Assembly: GCA_963841965.1 (NCBI GenBank)
Contig: CAWJES010000001.1
Span: forward strand, 186,001 to 250,000
Direction of reading: 5' to 3'
Source: Palsa-459 sp963841965
GTDB lineage: Bacteria > Actinomycetota > Acidimicrobiia > Acidimicrobiales > RAAP-2
Length of the DNA: 64,000 nt
The position numbers and the translations under genes are program-made. The notes beneath the pieces are model-generated. The model made no database searches. It worked only from the letters and a program-made list of their open reading frames with translations, and was not told where the DNA came from. This document shows, in pieces, positions 26,128 to 35,376 of this stretch (the stretch's first letter is position 1; every line of letters starts with the position of its first letter).

Positions 26128-27771
26128 TCAGGCGAGGGCGTTCAGGTCCAGCAGGTGCGGGTCGCGCCCTTCGGCCCGCTGCAGCGCGGCGTCGACGAGA
26201 CCGTTGAAGAGCGGGTGCGGGCGGTCGGGCCTGGACTTGAACTCCGGATGGGCCTGGGTCCCGACCAGATACGGGTGCGACGGGACCTCGATGAACTCGA
26301 CCAGCCGCCCGTCAGGTGAGACCCCACAGCAGCGAAGCCCCGCGTCCTCGAGCCGCGCGCGGTAGCGCGGGTTGAACTCGTAGCGATGACGGTGGCGCTC
26401 CGACACGATCTCGGTGCCGTAGAGCTTGGCGATCTGGCTGCCTGCCTCGAGCATCGCCGGGTACGCGCCGAGCCGCATGGTCCCGCCCTTGTCGACCACG
26501 TCGGCCTGGTCGGCCATGAGCGCGATCACCGGGTTGGGCGACGCGATGTCGAACTCCGTCGAGTTCGCGCCTTCGAGGCCAGCGACATTGCGCGCGTACT
26601 CGATGACGGCCACCTGGAGGCCCAGGCAGATCCCGAGGTACGGGATCTCATTTCGTCTCGCGATGTTTGCGGCCGCGATCATCCCCTCGATGCCGCGCTC
26701 CCCGAAGCCTCCCGGGACGATGATGCCGTCGAGCTCGCAGAGCCGCTCCTCGCCCACGTGCTCGGGGACGAGCTCTGCGTCGATCCAGTGCAGCTCGACC
26801 CGCGCGCCCTGGTCGAACCCCGCATGGCGGATCGACTCGACGACGGAGAGGTAGGCGTCGGGCATGTTCACGTACTTGCCCACGATCCCGATGCGCACCG
26901 TGCGGTCGGCCGCGTTGACGTGGTCGACGAGCGCCTCCCAGACACTGAGGTCGATCGGGTGGTCCGCGATGTCGAGGTCCAGCGTCGCGCAGACGTAGCG
27001 ATCGAGGCCCTCCTCGTGGAGCACGAGCGGGATCTCGTAGATGCTCCGCGAGTCGACCGCAGAGATCACGCCCTCGATCGGGACGTCGCACAGCAGGGAG
27101 ATCTTGCGCTTCAGACCCTCCGAGATGGGTTGGTCGCTCCGGCACACGATGACGTGCGGCTGGATCCCGCGGCTGCGCAGCTCTGTCACCGAGTGCTGCG
27201 TCGGCTTCGTCTTCTGCTCGCCGTTGGCCGCGAGGTAGGGAACGAGCGTGAGGTGGACGTAGCAGACGTTGTCACGGCCGACGTCGCGCCGGAACTGGCG
27301 GATCGCCTCGATGAACGGGACGATCTCGATGTCACCGACGGTGCCGCCGATCTCCACGATCACGACGTCGGTATCCTCGGTCGCCAGCCGCTCGATGCGG
27401 TCCTTGATCTCGTTGGTCACGTGCGGGATCACCTGGACCGTCTTGCCGAGGTAGTCGCCGCGACGCTCCTTCGCGATCACACTGGAGTAGATCGACCCTG
27501 TGGTCGTGTTCGAGTTCCTGTTGAGCGCCTCGTCGATGAAACGCTCGTAGTGCCCGAGGTCGAGATCGGTCTCGCCCCCGTCGTCGGTGACGAAGACCTC
27601 GCCGTGCTCTCCGGGGTTCATCGTGCCGGGGTCGACGTTGATGTACGGATCGAGTTTGCACATCGTCACCTTGAGGCCGCGCGACTTGAGGAGCCTCCCG
27701 AGCGACGCCGCGGTGAGCCCCTTGCCGAGGGAGGAGGAGACTCCACCGGTGACGAAGACGAACTTGCTCAC
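26128..27771 (-). CDS. pyrG: CTP synthase
   Basis: 547 residues from the GTG at 27771, where the conserved SKFVFVTGGVSSSLGKG begins; the open frame continues upstream without family sequence. The synthetase domain (1–270) is followed by a class I glutamine amidotransferase (~290–535) with YLGICLGLQ (nucleophile Cys) and the HPEFKSRP His-Glu pair. It makes CTP from UTP, ATP and glutamine. It is part of the recN–pyrG–nudix–xerD string. Confidence 0.97.
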   Translation of the reverse strand: MSKFVFVTGGVSSSLGKGLTAASLGRLLKSRGLKVTMCKLDPYINVDPGTMNPGEHGEVFVTDDGGETDLDLGHYERFIDEALNRNSNTTTGSIYSSVIAKERRGDYLGKTVQVIPHVTNEIKDRIERLATEDTDVVIVEIGGTVGDIEIVPFIEAIRQFRRDVGRDNVCYVHLTLVPYLAANGEQKTKPTQHSVTELRSRGIQPHVIVCRSDQPISEGLKRKISLLCDVPIEGVISAVDSRSIYEIPLVLHEEGLDRYVCATLDLDIADHPIDLSVWEALVDHVNAADRTVRIGIVGKYVNMPDAYLSVVESIRHAGFDQGARVELHWIDAELVPEHVGEERLCELDGIIVPGGFGERGIEGMIAAANIARRNEIPYLGICLGLQVAVIEYARNVAGLEGANSTEFDIASPNPVIALMADQADVVDKGGTMRLGAYPAMLEAGSQIAKLYGTEIVSERHRHRYEFNPRYRARLEDAGLRCCGVSPDGRLVEFIEVPSHPYLVGTQAHPEFKSRPDRPHPLFNGLVDAALQRAEGRDPHLLDLNALA

Positions 27772-27823
27772 CGCTCCGACCGATCCAGCACCCGCACGGA
27801 TACACGCTAGACGATCTGTCCGA

Positions 27824-29404
27824 TCAGGATGTGGGACCCGCCTCGAGCAGTGACGAGGCATGCGCCACGGCAGGGCCGTCATCCGGGCTTCCCGAGAGCA
27901 TCCTCGCGATCTCCGCGACGCGATCGTCGCCCTGGACCGTCCGCACGCCGGCTGGCGACGCGGGAGTCTCCCCGCGTGACACGACGACATGGTGCGAGGC
28001 GGCGGCGGCGACGGTCGCGAGGTGTGTGACGACGATCACTTGGCGGTGCATGGCAATTTCCGACAGACAGGCAGCCAGGGAGCGTGCGGTCGCTCCACCC
28101 ACCCCGGCATCGACCTCGTCGAACACGAGGCAGCCGGCGCCCGCGTCGGTCGCGAGGGTGAGCGCCAGCATCACGCGGCTCAGCTCCCCGCCGCTGGCGG
28201 CCTCGGCCAGCGGCGCAGGCTCGAACGCCTGGGACCCGGCGAACAGAAACGTCACGAGGTCGCCCCCGGGGCCCGTCACGACCACCTCGAAGCGGGCATG
28301 GGTCAGGGCCAGCCCTCCAAGCCGCTCTTGGACAGCGGCCGTCAGCGCCCTCGCAGCGCTGGTCCTCGACGCGAGGAGGGTGGCCTCGGCGGCGGCGAGA
28401 TCCGCGGCGGTCCCCTCGAGCCTCCGCCTGAGGGAAGCCGCTGCAGCGTCATCCTCGCGCAGCGCCGCCAAAGCGAAGGCGATCTCGTCGCGCTTCGCAA
28501 GGACGTCTGCAAGGGAGTGCCCGTGCTTGCGAACGAGCCCCTGCAGGCGCCCGACGCGCTCGTCGAGCTGACCGAGGCGGTGCGGGTCCTCCTCGAGCGC
28601 CTCGAGGTCGTCGCGCAGCCGCGAGGCGAGCGCCTGGAGGCGTGCCGACAGCTCGAGGAGCTCGCCTCGGACCTCGACCAGGCCGTGGGGCACGTCGGAG
28701 AGGGCGACCTGAACGAGGCCCACGGCCGACGGACCGTCTCCCTCGTCATCGATTGCCGCGCTCGCCCTCGAGAGCGATTCCTTCGCTTCCAGGGTCTCCG
28801 AGAGGGCTGCGACCTCGGCCAGCAGCACCTCGATCTCCTCGGGCCCGGTCGGTGCAACGACGTCGATCTCGTTCAGCTCGTGGGCGAGGAAGTCGATCCT
28901 CCGGGCTCGCTCATCCGCGGAACCACCGAGCCGGACCTGCGACTCGAGGAGGTCCCGGTGCTCCGCGCGGAGGCCCGCCACGTGCGTGGCATCGACCCGA
29001 CCGGCGCGGTCGAGGAGCGCGCGGGCCGCACCGGGCTGGCGGAGCACCTGGTGCTCGTGCTGCCCGTGCAGCTCGCACAGCACCTCCGCACGCTCCGCGA
29101 GCATCTGGGCAGACACGGTCCTGCCGTCGATCACCGCCCGAAGGCGCCCGCCGGCGGGCAGCGCGCGGCCGAACTGCACCTCGCCGCCGGCATCGTCGAG
29201 GAAGACGGCCTCCACGCCGCTCGCATGCGTCGGGTCCCGGACGGGGAGGTGCCGATCGCCTCCTCCAAGCACAAGGTGGAGCGCCTCGACCAGCAGCGTC
29301 TTGCCGGCGCCAGTCTCACCGCTCAGGACGTTGAGTCCCTCCGCGAAATCGATCACCACGTCTTCGACCGCGCCGATGTTGCGCACGTGCAGCGTCTGGA
29401 GCAT
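27824..29404 (-). CDS. recN: DNA repair ATPase RecN
   Basis: 526 residues. An SMC-like ATPase with Walker A GETGAGKT near residue 32, a central coiled coil (~155–365, rich in Ala/Leu/Glu/Arg) and C-terminal signature ASGGELSRVMLAL and Walker B CLVFDEVDAGVGG. RecN acts at double-strand breaks. It is somewhat shorter than the usual ~550 residues because of a short coiled coil. It starts 3 bases after nadK ends. Confidence 0.95.
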   Translation of the reverse strand: MLQTLHVRNIGAVEDVVIDFAEGLNVLSGETGAGKTLLVEALHLVLGGGDRHLPVRDPTHASGVEAVFLDDAGGEVQFGRALPAGGRLRAVIDGRTVSAQMLAERAEVLCELHGQHEHQVLRQPGAARALLDRAGRVDATHVAGLRAEHRDLLESQVRLGGSADERARRIDFLAHELNEIDVVAPTGPEEIEVLLAEVAALSETLEAKESLSRASAAIDDEGDGPSAVGLVQVALSDVPHGLVEVRGELLELSARLQALASRLRDDLEALEEDPHRLGQLDERVGRLQGLVRKHGHSLADVLAKRDEIAFALAALREDDAAAASLRRRLEGTAADLAAAEATLLASRTSAARALTAAVQERLGGLALTHARFEVVVTGPGGDLVTFLFAGSQAFEPAPLAEAASGGELSRVMLALTLATDAGAGCLVFDEVDAGVGGATARSLAACLSEIAMHRQVIVVTHLATVAAAASHHVVVSRGETPASPAGVRTVQGDDRVAEIARMLSGSPDDGPAVAHASSLLEAGPTS

Positions 29405-29407
29405 CGG

Positions 29408-30232
29408 TCAGTTGTGGCCCTCGCGGAGGCTTGCGCGCAGCCTGCCGCCGACGCCATGCCGCTTGCCCACGACGACGTAGAGCGGGTCCGGATCGCGGAC
29501 GACGCGCACCGTGATCCCGGGATCGAGGTGGGCGATGAGCGCGCCATCGACCACCAGCACCGCCGAACGATCCGGAAGCACGGTCAGCTCCACGGTCTCG
29601 TCTGGTCCGAGGACGATGCTGCGATCGATGGTGAAGTGCGGCGCCACCGGCGTGATCAGCAGCACGTCGAGGCCCGGTGAGACCACGGGGCCGCCCGCCG
29701 AGAGGTTGTACGCCGTCGAACCCGTCGGGGTCGCGACGATCACCCCGTCAGCCGCGTACGTCAGCAGGTGCTCGCCGTTCACGGAGGCGTCGACCCGGAC
29801 CATGTGGCCCGAGATCGCCTTTTCCAGGGTGATCTCGTTCAGGGCGAAGGCTGCAAGACCCGGCATCTCGACGTGGAGGCCCAGCCTCGGCTCGATCCGC
29901 GCGGTGCCTTCGAGCGCCGCGTCGAGGACCGACTCGAACTCGTCGGGTGCAACCTCGAGCAGGTAGCCGAGGCGACCGAAGTTGACACCCAGCACCGGGC
30001 AGTGAGCCTTGCGAGCCAGCCTCGAGGCACGCAGGAAGGTGCCATCGCCTCCGAGGCTGACGACGATCGTGGTTCCGTCGGGTGCCTCTCCGACCTGCGC
30101 GTCGACAGGCGGACCCTCAAGTCGGACCACTGAGGCGTCGATCCCGCGTCCGCGGAGCCTCGAGGCCGTCGTCTCGGCCAGCTCGACCGCGTCGTCACGT
30201 GAGCCGTGGACCACGAGCAGGACCAGACTCAT
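29408..30232 (-). CDS. nadK: NAD kinase
   Basis: 274 residues from the ATG at 30232, which overlaps the tlyA stop (ATGA). The GGDGT motif in VSLGGDGTFLRASR, the NFGRLGYL block and TPTGSTAYNLSAGGP are characteristic of poly-phosphate/ATP NAD kinases that make NADP. The order tlyA–nadK–recN is conserved in actinobacteria. Cytoplasmic; no unusual insert. Confidence 0.96.
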   Translation of the reverse strand: MSLVLLVVHGSRDDAVELAETTASRLRGRGIDASVVRLEGPPVDAQVGEAPDGTTIVVSLGGDGTFLRASRLARKAHCPVLGVNFGRLGYLLEVAPDEFESVLDAALEGTARIEPRLGLHVEMPGLAAFALNEITLEKAISGHMVRVDASVNGEHLLTYAADGVIVATPTGSTAYNLSAGGPVVSPGLDVLLITPVAPHFTIDRSIVLGPDETVELTVLPDRSAVLVVDGALIAHLDPGITVRVVRDPDPLYVVVGKRHGVGGRLRASLREGHN

Positions 30233-31068
30233 CGCGAGTCCGCCAGGAGCGCGCACCCGTCGTCGAGTGCCCTGCCGAGAACCGCGTCGAGGGCTGCGCC
30301 GCCCGCCCTCTCGCGACCAATGACCGCGTGCAGGAGGAACTCGACATTGCCCTCAGCACCTCGAATCGGCGACGCCATGGCTCCCATGATGCCTGCTCCG
30401 GCGGTCTCCATGGCTGTAGCGCAGCGCGAGAGCGCGCCAGCCCAGGCCCCTGGATCGGAGATCACGCCATTGCCCTTGGAAGCCGTCACCTTGTCCACCT
30501 CGAACTGCGGCTTCACCAGAACAATGAAGTCCGCCCCGGGCATCGCCAGCTCAACAAGGTGCCTCACATGGGTCGTGACCGAGGTGAAGGAGAGGTCCAC
30601 GGTCACAATGCTCGCGAGCTGCCCTTCCAGGTGACGCCGGACTTCGTCCGGCTCGAGGTCGCGGATGTTCGTACGTTCGAGCGACACCACGCGCGGATCC
30701 TGGAGAAGCGTCCCATGGAGCTGCGCACGACCCACGTCAACCGCCAGGACCTTGGCGGCCCCATGCTGCAGGAGGCAGTCAGTGAACCCTCCGGTCGAGC
30801 TGCCCGCATCCAGCGCGGTCCGACCCGAGGGATCGACCGCGAAGCGCTCCAGCGCCGCTTCCAGCTTCTCCCCGCCACGCCCGACGAAGCGGTCGACCGA
30901 CAGGACAACCACAGGCTCGGCACTCGATACCCCCCTCGCGGCGTGCAGCGCAGGTGCTCCACCCACGAGGACCCTTCCCGACGCGATCAGCGATCTCGCC
31001 TCTTCCAGGTCAAGTGCGCATCCGCGCGTCACCAGCGTCTCGTCGAGGGGTCTGCGCGCGACAGCCAC
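30229..31068 (-). CDS. tlyA: TlyA family rRNA 2'-O-methyltransferase
   Basis: 279 residues from a GTG at 31068, where the N-terminal S4 domain (VARRPLDETLVTRGCALDLE) begins; another GTG lies 7 codons upstream. The FtsJ-like methyltransferase domain shows the SAM site LDAGSSTGGFTDCLL and the VKPQFE catalytic segment. Actinobacterial TlyA methylates 16S and 23S rRNA, and its loss gives capreomycin resistance in mycobacteria. The gene ends in the nadK start. Confidence 0.93.
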   Translation of the reverse strand: MAVARRPLDETLVTRGCALDLEEARSLIASGRVLVGGAPALHAARGVSSAEPVVVLSVDRFVGRGGEKLEAALERFAVDPSGRTALDAGSSTGGFTDCLLQHGAAKVLAVDVGRAQLHGTLLQDPRVVSLERTNIRDLEPDEVRRHLEGQLASIVTVDLSFTSVTTHVRHLVELAMPGADFIVLVKPQFEVDKVTASKGNGVISDPGAWAGALSRCATAMETAGAGIMGAMASPIRGAEGNVEFLLHAVIGRERAGGAALDAVLGRALDDGCALLADSR

Positions 31069-31126
31069 TACGGGGTGTCCCGAACGCACAACGCACGTGT
31101 GCTGCCGGCCGGACCCACGAGCAGGC

Positions 31127-31870
31127 TCATGCGAGGAGGTGCCTCGCGGCGTCGAGGAGGGACAGATACGTGCCGGGGTCCCCGGCGGCCCCACGTTCGA
31201 CCGCGGACGCCACGTGCGCGAACGGCACGCCAAGCGCCTCGGCGAAGGCTCCGTCGGTCGTCTTGCGGTCGCCGATGACCGCCCCGACGCCAGACCGCGA
31301 GAGGACGAGGTCTCGCATCGCCGGACTCGGCTTGCCGGCCACGAGGGGCTCGCACTCCGCTGCAGTCGCAACCGCGGCGACGATCGCCCCGGTACCCGGG
31401 CGCAAGCCCGTCGGCATCGGGAACGTCGGATCGAGATTGGTCGCGATGAATCTGGCCCCCGCGCGAATCGCGCGCGCCGCCCTGTCGCAGGTGTCGTAGT
31501 CGAACAAGTCGGTCCACCCGACCACCACGCAGTCCGGCTCCGCATGCACGACCGTCGCGCCGCGCTCGTCCAGCGCCTCGAGCAGGCCGGCCGCCCCGAC
31601 GACAAGGACTCGCTGGTCGTCTCCGACAAGTGCAGCGGCCGAAAGCCCGGACGTCACGACCTCGTCGCCGCGTGCCGCGATGCCGGCACTCACGAGGCGG
31701 TCCAGCAGCTGGCCAACGGTGGGCGCCGAGTTGTTCGTAACGAAGAGCACCGGAACACCCGCATCGCGAAGCAGGGCGACGCCCTCGGCGGCGCCTCGAA
31801 GCGGTTCGCCCGCGAGCCACACCACGCCGTCGAGATCGATGACGCAAGCATGTTCGCTGTCGAGGGTCAC
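31127..31870 (-). CDS. HAD superfamily (class IIA) sugar-phosphate phosphatase-like hydrolase
   Basis: 247 residues from a GTG at 31870 that overlaps the universal-stress gene stop (GTGA). HAD motif I is DLDGVVW, motif II FVTNN, and motif III/IV GKPSPAM with VIGDRKTTD, giving the full acid set of NagD-like class IIA phosphatases. The substrate is unknown. In many actinobacteria such a gene stands just before tlyA, as here. Confidence 0.9.
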   Translation of the reverse strand: MTLDSEHACVIDLDGVVWLAGEPLRGAAEGVALLRDAGVPVLFVTNNSAPTVGQLLDRLVSAGIAARGDEVVTSGLSAAALVGDDQRVLVVGAAGLLEALDERGATVVHAEPDCVVVGWTDLFDYDTCDRAARAIRAGARFIATNLDPTFPMPTGLRPGTGAIVAAVATAAECEPLVAGKPSPAMRDLVLSRSGVGAVIGDRKTTDGAFAEALGVPFAHVASAVERGAAGDPGTYLSLLDAARHLLA

Positions 31871-32304
31871 GCCTTGTGGGGCACGATCACCACGGGACAG
31901 GTCGCGTGGTGGATCACGTGGTTGGTGACCGACCCGAGCAGCAGGCTGCCGATGGCTCCGTGGCCGCGGGAACCCAGCACCAGGAGGGATGCATCCTTGC
32001 CCTGCTCGCACAGGAAGTCGTCCGGACGGTCGCAGGCTGACACACGTTCGACGGTGAGTTCGCCGGCGCGCTGTGCGGCCTCGTTCACGATGTCCTGCGC
32101 AGCGCCCTCGATGAGCGTCGGGTCGACCGCCACCGGGGCCCCGGCGCCGAAGGCGGTGCCGAGTCCTGCGGTCGCCGCAGGATCCTCGAACGCACACACG
32201 ATCCGCAGGGTCGCACCGCGAAGACGCGCTTCATCGGCAGCCCACGCGAGCGCAGCCCATCCGTTGTCGGAACCGTCCACGCCGACGACAAGGACCTCAG
32301 GCAT
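31867..32304 (-). CDS. Universal stress protein, UspA family
   Basis: 145 residues with one Usp domain. The N-terminal VLVVGVDGSDNGWAAL and the ATP-binding GSRGHGAIGSLLLGSVTNHV (G2xG9xG[ST] pattern) are present, so it is an ATP-binding type. It is the first gene of the minus-strand group and ends coupled to the HAD phosphatase gene. It is divergent from the ABC transporter genes, 80 bases away. Confidence 0.93.
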   Translation of the reverse strand: MPEVLVVGVDGSDNGWAALAWAADEARLRGATLRIVCAFEDPAATAGLGTAFGAGAPVAVDPTLIEGAAQDIVNEAAQRAGELTVERVSACDRPDDFLCEQGKDASLLVLGSRGHGAIGSLLLGSVTNHVIHHATCPVVIVPHKA

Positions 32305-32384
32305 TTCGTCACCTCCGCTGGGGTGGGTTCAACCCACACCTGAGAGCGTAGGTGAGGCTAGGGTCCGCGCACGAGGAGGCGTTG

Positions 32385-33446
32385 ATGGCGGAAGTCCGAT
32401 TCGACGGGGTCACGAAGACATTCGGGGATGTCAAGGCCGTTGACAACCTGACCATGACCGTCGAGAACGGTGAGTTCCTGGTGCTGCTCGGCCCTTCGGG
32501 ATGCGGGAAGACCACTGCGCTGCGCATGATCGCCGGGCTCGAGGAGATCTCCGCCGGGTCGCTCTACATAGGAGACGACGAAGTCAACGACATCCCCCCG
32601 AAGGACCGCGATATCGCGATGGTGTTTCAGAGCTATGCGCTCTACCCGCACCTCACGGTGCGCCGGAACATCGAGTTTCCCCTTCGCCAGAAGGACTACG
32701 ACAAGGCCGAGCGCGATGCGCGCGTCGCGAAGGCGGCGGCGACCCTCCAACTGACAGAGCTCCTCGACCGCAAGCCCGGTCAGCTCTCGGGAGGGCAGCG
32801 CCAGCGGGTCGCGCTGGCTCGGGCCATTGTCCGCCAGCCCCGCGTCTACCTGATGGACGAGCCGCTCTCGAACCTCGACGCAATCCTCCGGACCCAGACT
32901 CGGGCCGACATCGTGGCCATCCAGCAGGAGCTGGCGACGACGACGGTCTTCGTCACCCACGACCAGGTCGAGGCAATGACGATGGGCCACCGGATCGCGG
33001 TCCTGTCTGGTGGCCAGCTCCAGCAGGTCGGCCCCCCCGTCGAGCTCTATGAGCGTCCCGCGAACACCTTTGTCGCTGGCTTCCTCGGGAACCCAGGCAT
33101 GAATCTGGTCGCCGGAGAGGTCGCCGACGGTGTCGTCTCGGTCAACGGCACCGCAATCCGCGAGGTCCGGGCGAGCAACGGACCGGTAACGGTTGGCGCG
33201 CGCCCCGAGACGCTCCGACTCGCGCCCGAAGGCCTCGTTGCGACAGCCAGTTTCACAGAGGTTCTCGGTGCCGATGTGCTCGTGCTCTGCACCCTGCCGT
33301 CCGGGGAGCGGTTCATCGTTCGCCAGGCGCTCGACAGGCCGCGACCCCAGTCGGGCGAGGCCATCCACATCGCCGTCGTCGATGACGGAAAAGCGCTCCA
33401 TCTGTTTGACATCGCCTCAGGGGGCCGGCTCGAGGCCTCACCGTGA
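32385..33446 (+). CDS. ABC transporter ATP-binding protein, MalK/UgpC type
   Basis: 353 residues from the ATG at 32385 (GAGGAGG 8 bases before). Walker A GPSGCGKTT, Q-loop VFQSYALYPH, signature LSGGQRQRVALARA, Walker B YLMDEPLSNLDA and H-loop VTHDQVEAMT are all intact. A C-terminal TOBE-like domain (~235–350) marks the carbohydrate-uptake CUT1 group. It energises the permeases that follow; the stop overlaps the first permease start (GTGA). The substrate is unknown, probably a sugar or glycerol-phosphate ester. Confidence 0.94.
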   Translation: MAEVRFDGVTKTFGDVKAVDNLTMTVENGEFLVLLGPSGCGKTTALRMIAGLEEISAGSLYIGDDEVNDIPPKDRDIAMVFQSYALYPHLTVRRNIEFPLRQKDYDKAERDARVAKAAATLQLTELLDRKPGQLSGGQRQRVALARAIVRQPRVYLMDEPLSNLDAILRTQTRADIVAIQQELATTTVFVTHDQVEAMTMGHRIAVLSGGQLQQVGPPVELYERPANTFVAGFLGNPGMNLVAGEVADGVVSVNGTAIREVRASNGPVTVGARPETLRLAPEGLVATASFTEVLGADVLVLCTLPSGERFIVRQALDRPRPQSGEAIHIAVVDDGKALHLFDIASGGRLEASP

Positions 33447-34405
33447 TCATCGGGACGCCCGCGGACGCCGAGGCGGTCCTCCAGCTTCCCCGACGGCGCA
33501 GGGGCGGCGCGGTCCGAAAGGAACGATGGAAGGAGTACGGGCTCGGCTACCTTTTCATCCTCCCCGCATTCCTGATCTTCGGGGTCTTCACCTTCTACCC
33601 CTTCGTCAAGAACTTCTGGCTCGCCGCGCACGAGACGCCCCTGTACCCGGGCAACCCCGCCCCGTACGTGGGGATCCACCAGTTCACGACAACCGTGACT
33701 TCGAGCATGTTCCTGCAGTCGCTTGAGTCCACCGCCATCTTTACGGTGATCGCGGTTCCGATCGGGGTCTTCCTCGGGCTCGCGCTCGCGGTCATCGCGA
33801 ACCAGCGCCTCAAGGGGATCGCCTTCTTCAGGCTCGTCTTCTCCGCGACAGCTGTCACGGGCGTCGCCGTGGCAGCTGTCATCTTCGGAACCCTCCTCTC
33901 CCCCACCAACGGTCTCCTCCAGTCCTGGGGCATCGACACCGCGCCCGGCATCGCCCAGTCGCCGGGCTGGGCCCTCTACGCCGTCTCGGGGATCCAGGCG
34001 TGGCAGTTCATGGGACTGTCCTTCATCATCATGCTGGCCGGGCTCCAATCACTGCCCGAAGAGGTCCTCGAGGCTGCGCGGACCGACGGCGCGAGCACCT
34101 GGACGGTCTTCTGGCGCGTCACCGTCCCGCTCATGAGCCCCACGATCTTCTTCGCCGGAGTCATCGGGACGATCATCGCCCTGCAGAGCTACGGAGTGGT
34201 CGACATCCTGATCGCCTCCAGCGGCCAAGGCAGCCAGGCCGTCTACACCCACACGAACCTGCTCATCAACTACATCTACGACGAGATCTACAACCGCCAG
34301 TTCGGCGTGGCCGCGTGCCTCGCGATCGCGCTCTTCCTCATCACGCTCGTCGTGACGGCGGTCCAGTTCCGCGTCCTTGCGAAGCGGGTGCACTATGGCA
34401 ATTGA
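33443..34405 (+). CDS. ABC transporter permease, carbohydrate type (MalF/UgpA-like)
   Basis: 320 residues with six to seven helices. The cytoplasmic EAA loop reads LPEEVLEAARTDGASTWTVF, which docks the ATPase. Start is a GTG overlapping the ATPase stop. N-terminal ~30 residues are basic and cytoplasmic. It pairs with the next permease, whose start lies inside this gene. Confidence 0.92.
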   Translation: MIIGTPADAEAVLQLPRRRRGGAVRKERWKEYGLGYLFILPAFLIFGVFTFYPFVKNFWLAAHETPLYPGNPAPYVGIHQFTTTVTSSMFLQSLESTAIFTVIAVPIGVFLGLALAVIANQRLKGIAFFRLVFSATAVTGVAVAAVIFGTLLSPTNGLLQSWGIDTAPGIAQSPGWALYAVSGIQAWQFMGLSFIIMLAGLQSLPEEVLEAARTDGASTWTVFWRVTVPLMSPTIFFAGVIGTIIALQSYGVVDILIASSGQGSQAVYTHTNLLINYIYDEIYNRQFGVAACLAIALFLITLVVTAVQFRVLAKRVHYGN

Positions 34406-35282
34406 CGAGATTTCCCCCCAAGCCGCCGCTGCACCACCGTCCAGCCACGCGACGCGCGGTCGGCGCCGCAGGCGCATGCGCCTGCTGGGCTCGTATGCAG
34501 GCCTCATCGCCGGAGCCCTGATCGTCCTGTTCCCCCTCTACATCGCGGTCAACGACTCCCTGCTCACGCCGTCGCAGATCCTCGCGTCCCCGCCACCCCT
34601 CTTCCCGACCGATCCCCAGTGGCACAACTACGTCCAGGCGTTCAGCACCTACGGCTTCGGCAGCTACCTGCGCAATTCCTTCATCCAGAGCGGCCTCATC
34701 GTCCTGGGCGCCCTGACCACGTCCATCCTCGCGGCATACGCATTCGTCTTCCTGAAGTTCCCGTTCCGCCGCACCCTGTTCGTGCTGGTGCTCGCGACGG
34801 CCATGATCCCCTTCGAGGTCACGGTCGCGGCAAACTACGACACCGTCTTCAAGATCCACTGGGAGGGGAACTTCGCCGGGCTCACCATCCCCTTCATGGC
34901 CACCGGGTTCGGCATCTTCCTCCTGCGCCAGTCCTTCATGGGGATCCCGAAGGAGCTCCGTGAGGCCGCGCTCATCGATGGTTACGGGCCGATCGGGTTC
35001 CTGTGGCGCGTGGCACTCCCACTCGCGCGCCCCGTCATCGCTGCACTCGCGGTCTTCTCCTTCCTGGGGGCATGGAACCAGTACCTCTGGCCGGACCTCC
35101 TCACGAGCAACAACCAGTCGATCAGGACGGTCCAGATCGGCCTGAAGGTCATCGGCGGAACGATCGCCACGGTCGGGGTCTCCCTCGCCGCAGCCGTCAT
35201 CACCCTGGTGCCGCTCGTCATCCTGCTCATCCTGTTCCTCAAGAATCTCGTACGAGCGCTCACCGCAGGGGCCGTGAAGTAG
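34395..35282 (+). CDS. ABC transporter permease, carbohydrate type (MalG/UgpE-like)
   Basis: 295 residues. Six helices follow a polar N-terminal arm with the basic run RGRRRRRMR. The EAA motif is seen as IPKELREAALIDGYGPIGFL. The ATG at 34395 overlaps the upstream permease by 11 bases, so expression is coupled. It forms the second half of the membrane channel. The solute-binding gene follows after ~95 bases. Confidence 0.93.
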   Translation: MAIDEISPQAAAAPPSSHATRGRRRRRMRLLGSYAGLIAGALIVLFPLYIAVNDSLLTPSQILASPPPLFPTDPQWHNYVQAFSTYGFGSYLRNSFIQSGLIVLGALTTSILAAYAFVFLKFPFRRTLFVLVLATAMIPFEVTVAANYDTVFKIHWEGNFAGLTIPFMATGFGIFLLRQSFMGIPKELREAALIDGYGPIGFLWRVALPLARPVIAALAVFSFLGAWNQYLWPDLLTSNNQSIRTVQIGLKVIGGTIATVGVSLAAAVITLVPLVILLILFLKNLVRALTAGAVK

Positions 35283-35376
35283 CACGAACTGCCTGTTCAG
35301 CGCGTCACGCGCAGTTCACGAAAAAGTTAACAAGGGCGCCCGAAGCCCACTGCGAGTCTGTGCAAGGCTCTTCGCC

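Noticed and set aside
26386..27810. 474-residue plus-strand frame antisense to pyrG
   Set aside because: Low-complexity Val/Asp/Arg/His composition and full overlap with a conserved CTP synthase gene.
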